This document shows positions 63,786-64,000 of a stretch of 64,000 nucleotides of DNA, piece by piece. Source of the DNA: Eumeta japonica. Its lineage: Eukaryota; Arthropoda; Insecta; Lepidoptera; Psychidae. Made by a program: the position numbers and the translations under genes. Numbering within the stretch: the stretch's first letter is position 1; each line of letters starts with the position of its first letter. The notes under the pieces are model-generated. The model was given only the letters and a program-made list of their open reading frames with translations. It was not told the origin of the DNA and did no database searches. The stretch covers positions 108,299 through 172,298 of the forward strand of contig BGZK01001308.1 of NCBI GenBank assembly GCA_005406025.1, in the 5' to 3' direction.

Positions 63786-64000
63786 CTAAATTTACTTTCG
63801 TATTCTAATTCATTGTTTAAAAACACGAATAAAGCCAGATTTTCTAAAAATAAAACCTAGCTATATCGATACAGCGTCCCCGAAACCCCCTGCATACTAT
63901 ACTTCATGGAAATGGTTAGACCGATTCAGAATTCTAATTATATGAATACAAGAATTGCTCGTTTAAAGGTATTAGATTTAATATAAGAATTATTCAAGAC

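Larger units (their letters stand above)
62550..64000. other. Upstream MSH5 intron up to the right edge
   Basis: No further MSH5 exon could be read here. AT-rich sequence with a dispersed repeat end at about 63325-63375 and a tRNA-like SINE head at about 63700-63780. Confidence 0.5.

Overview
The window looks like nuclear DNA of an insect, most probably a moth or butterfly. It is AT-rich, its genes are cut into many small GT-AG exons, and its introns hold fossils of mariner, hAT and jockey-type elements plus short dispersed motifs common in lepidopteran genomes. The order is inferred from that repeat content and not proven. No bacterial operon, CRISPR array or rRNA gene was seen.

Three genes are supported. 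(1) A 13-exon animal haem peroxidase on the minus strand, from about 34187 down to 2826. It reads as 777 residues with an N-terminal membrane anchor, the distal His, catalytic Arg and proximal His of the myeloperoxidase/peroxinectin superfamily, and complete in-frame splicing except for one doubtful donor after exon 1. (2) UBA5, the UFM1-activating E1 enzyme, on the plus strand in nine exons from 48519 to 56750, apparently intact. (3) The C-terminal part of MSH5, the meiotic MutS homologue, on the minus strand from 62549 to 57648 in seven exons; its 5' exons lie beyond the right edge. UBA5 and MSH5 converge tail to tail with about 0.9 kb between stop codons.

The rest is intron or intergenic sequence rich in mobile DNA. 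Peroxidase introns hold a mariner fossil (31149-32383), a 2.1 kb hAT copy with target-site duplication (23448-25533), a jockey-like LINE remnant broken by a 120-bp tandem array (16735-19510), microsatellite-bearing repeats and a foldback element near 3.5 kb. The intergenic stretch 34.2-48.5 kb holds an IS630/Tc1-mariner-like transposase fragment, two more hAT remnants and an 11-copy degenerate tandem array of about 128 bp. UBA5 intron 3 holds a mariner copy that was itself entered by a small hAT element.

No functional link among the three genes is evident. I found no clear new biological system. The best leads are the sorting-motif-like tail of the peroxidase (a possible ommochrome/Cardinal-type enzyme), the two satellite arrays, the nested insertions, and the hAT insertion next to a peroxidase splice acceptor.
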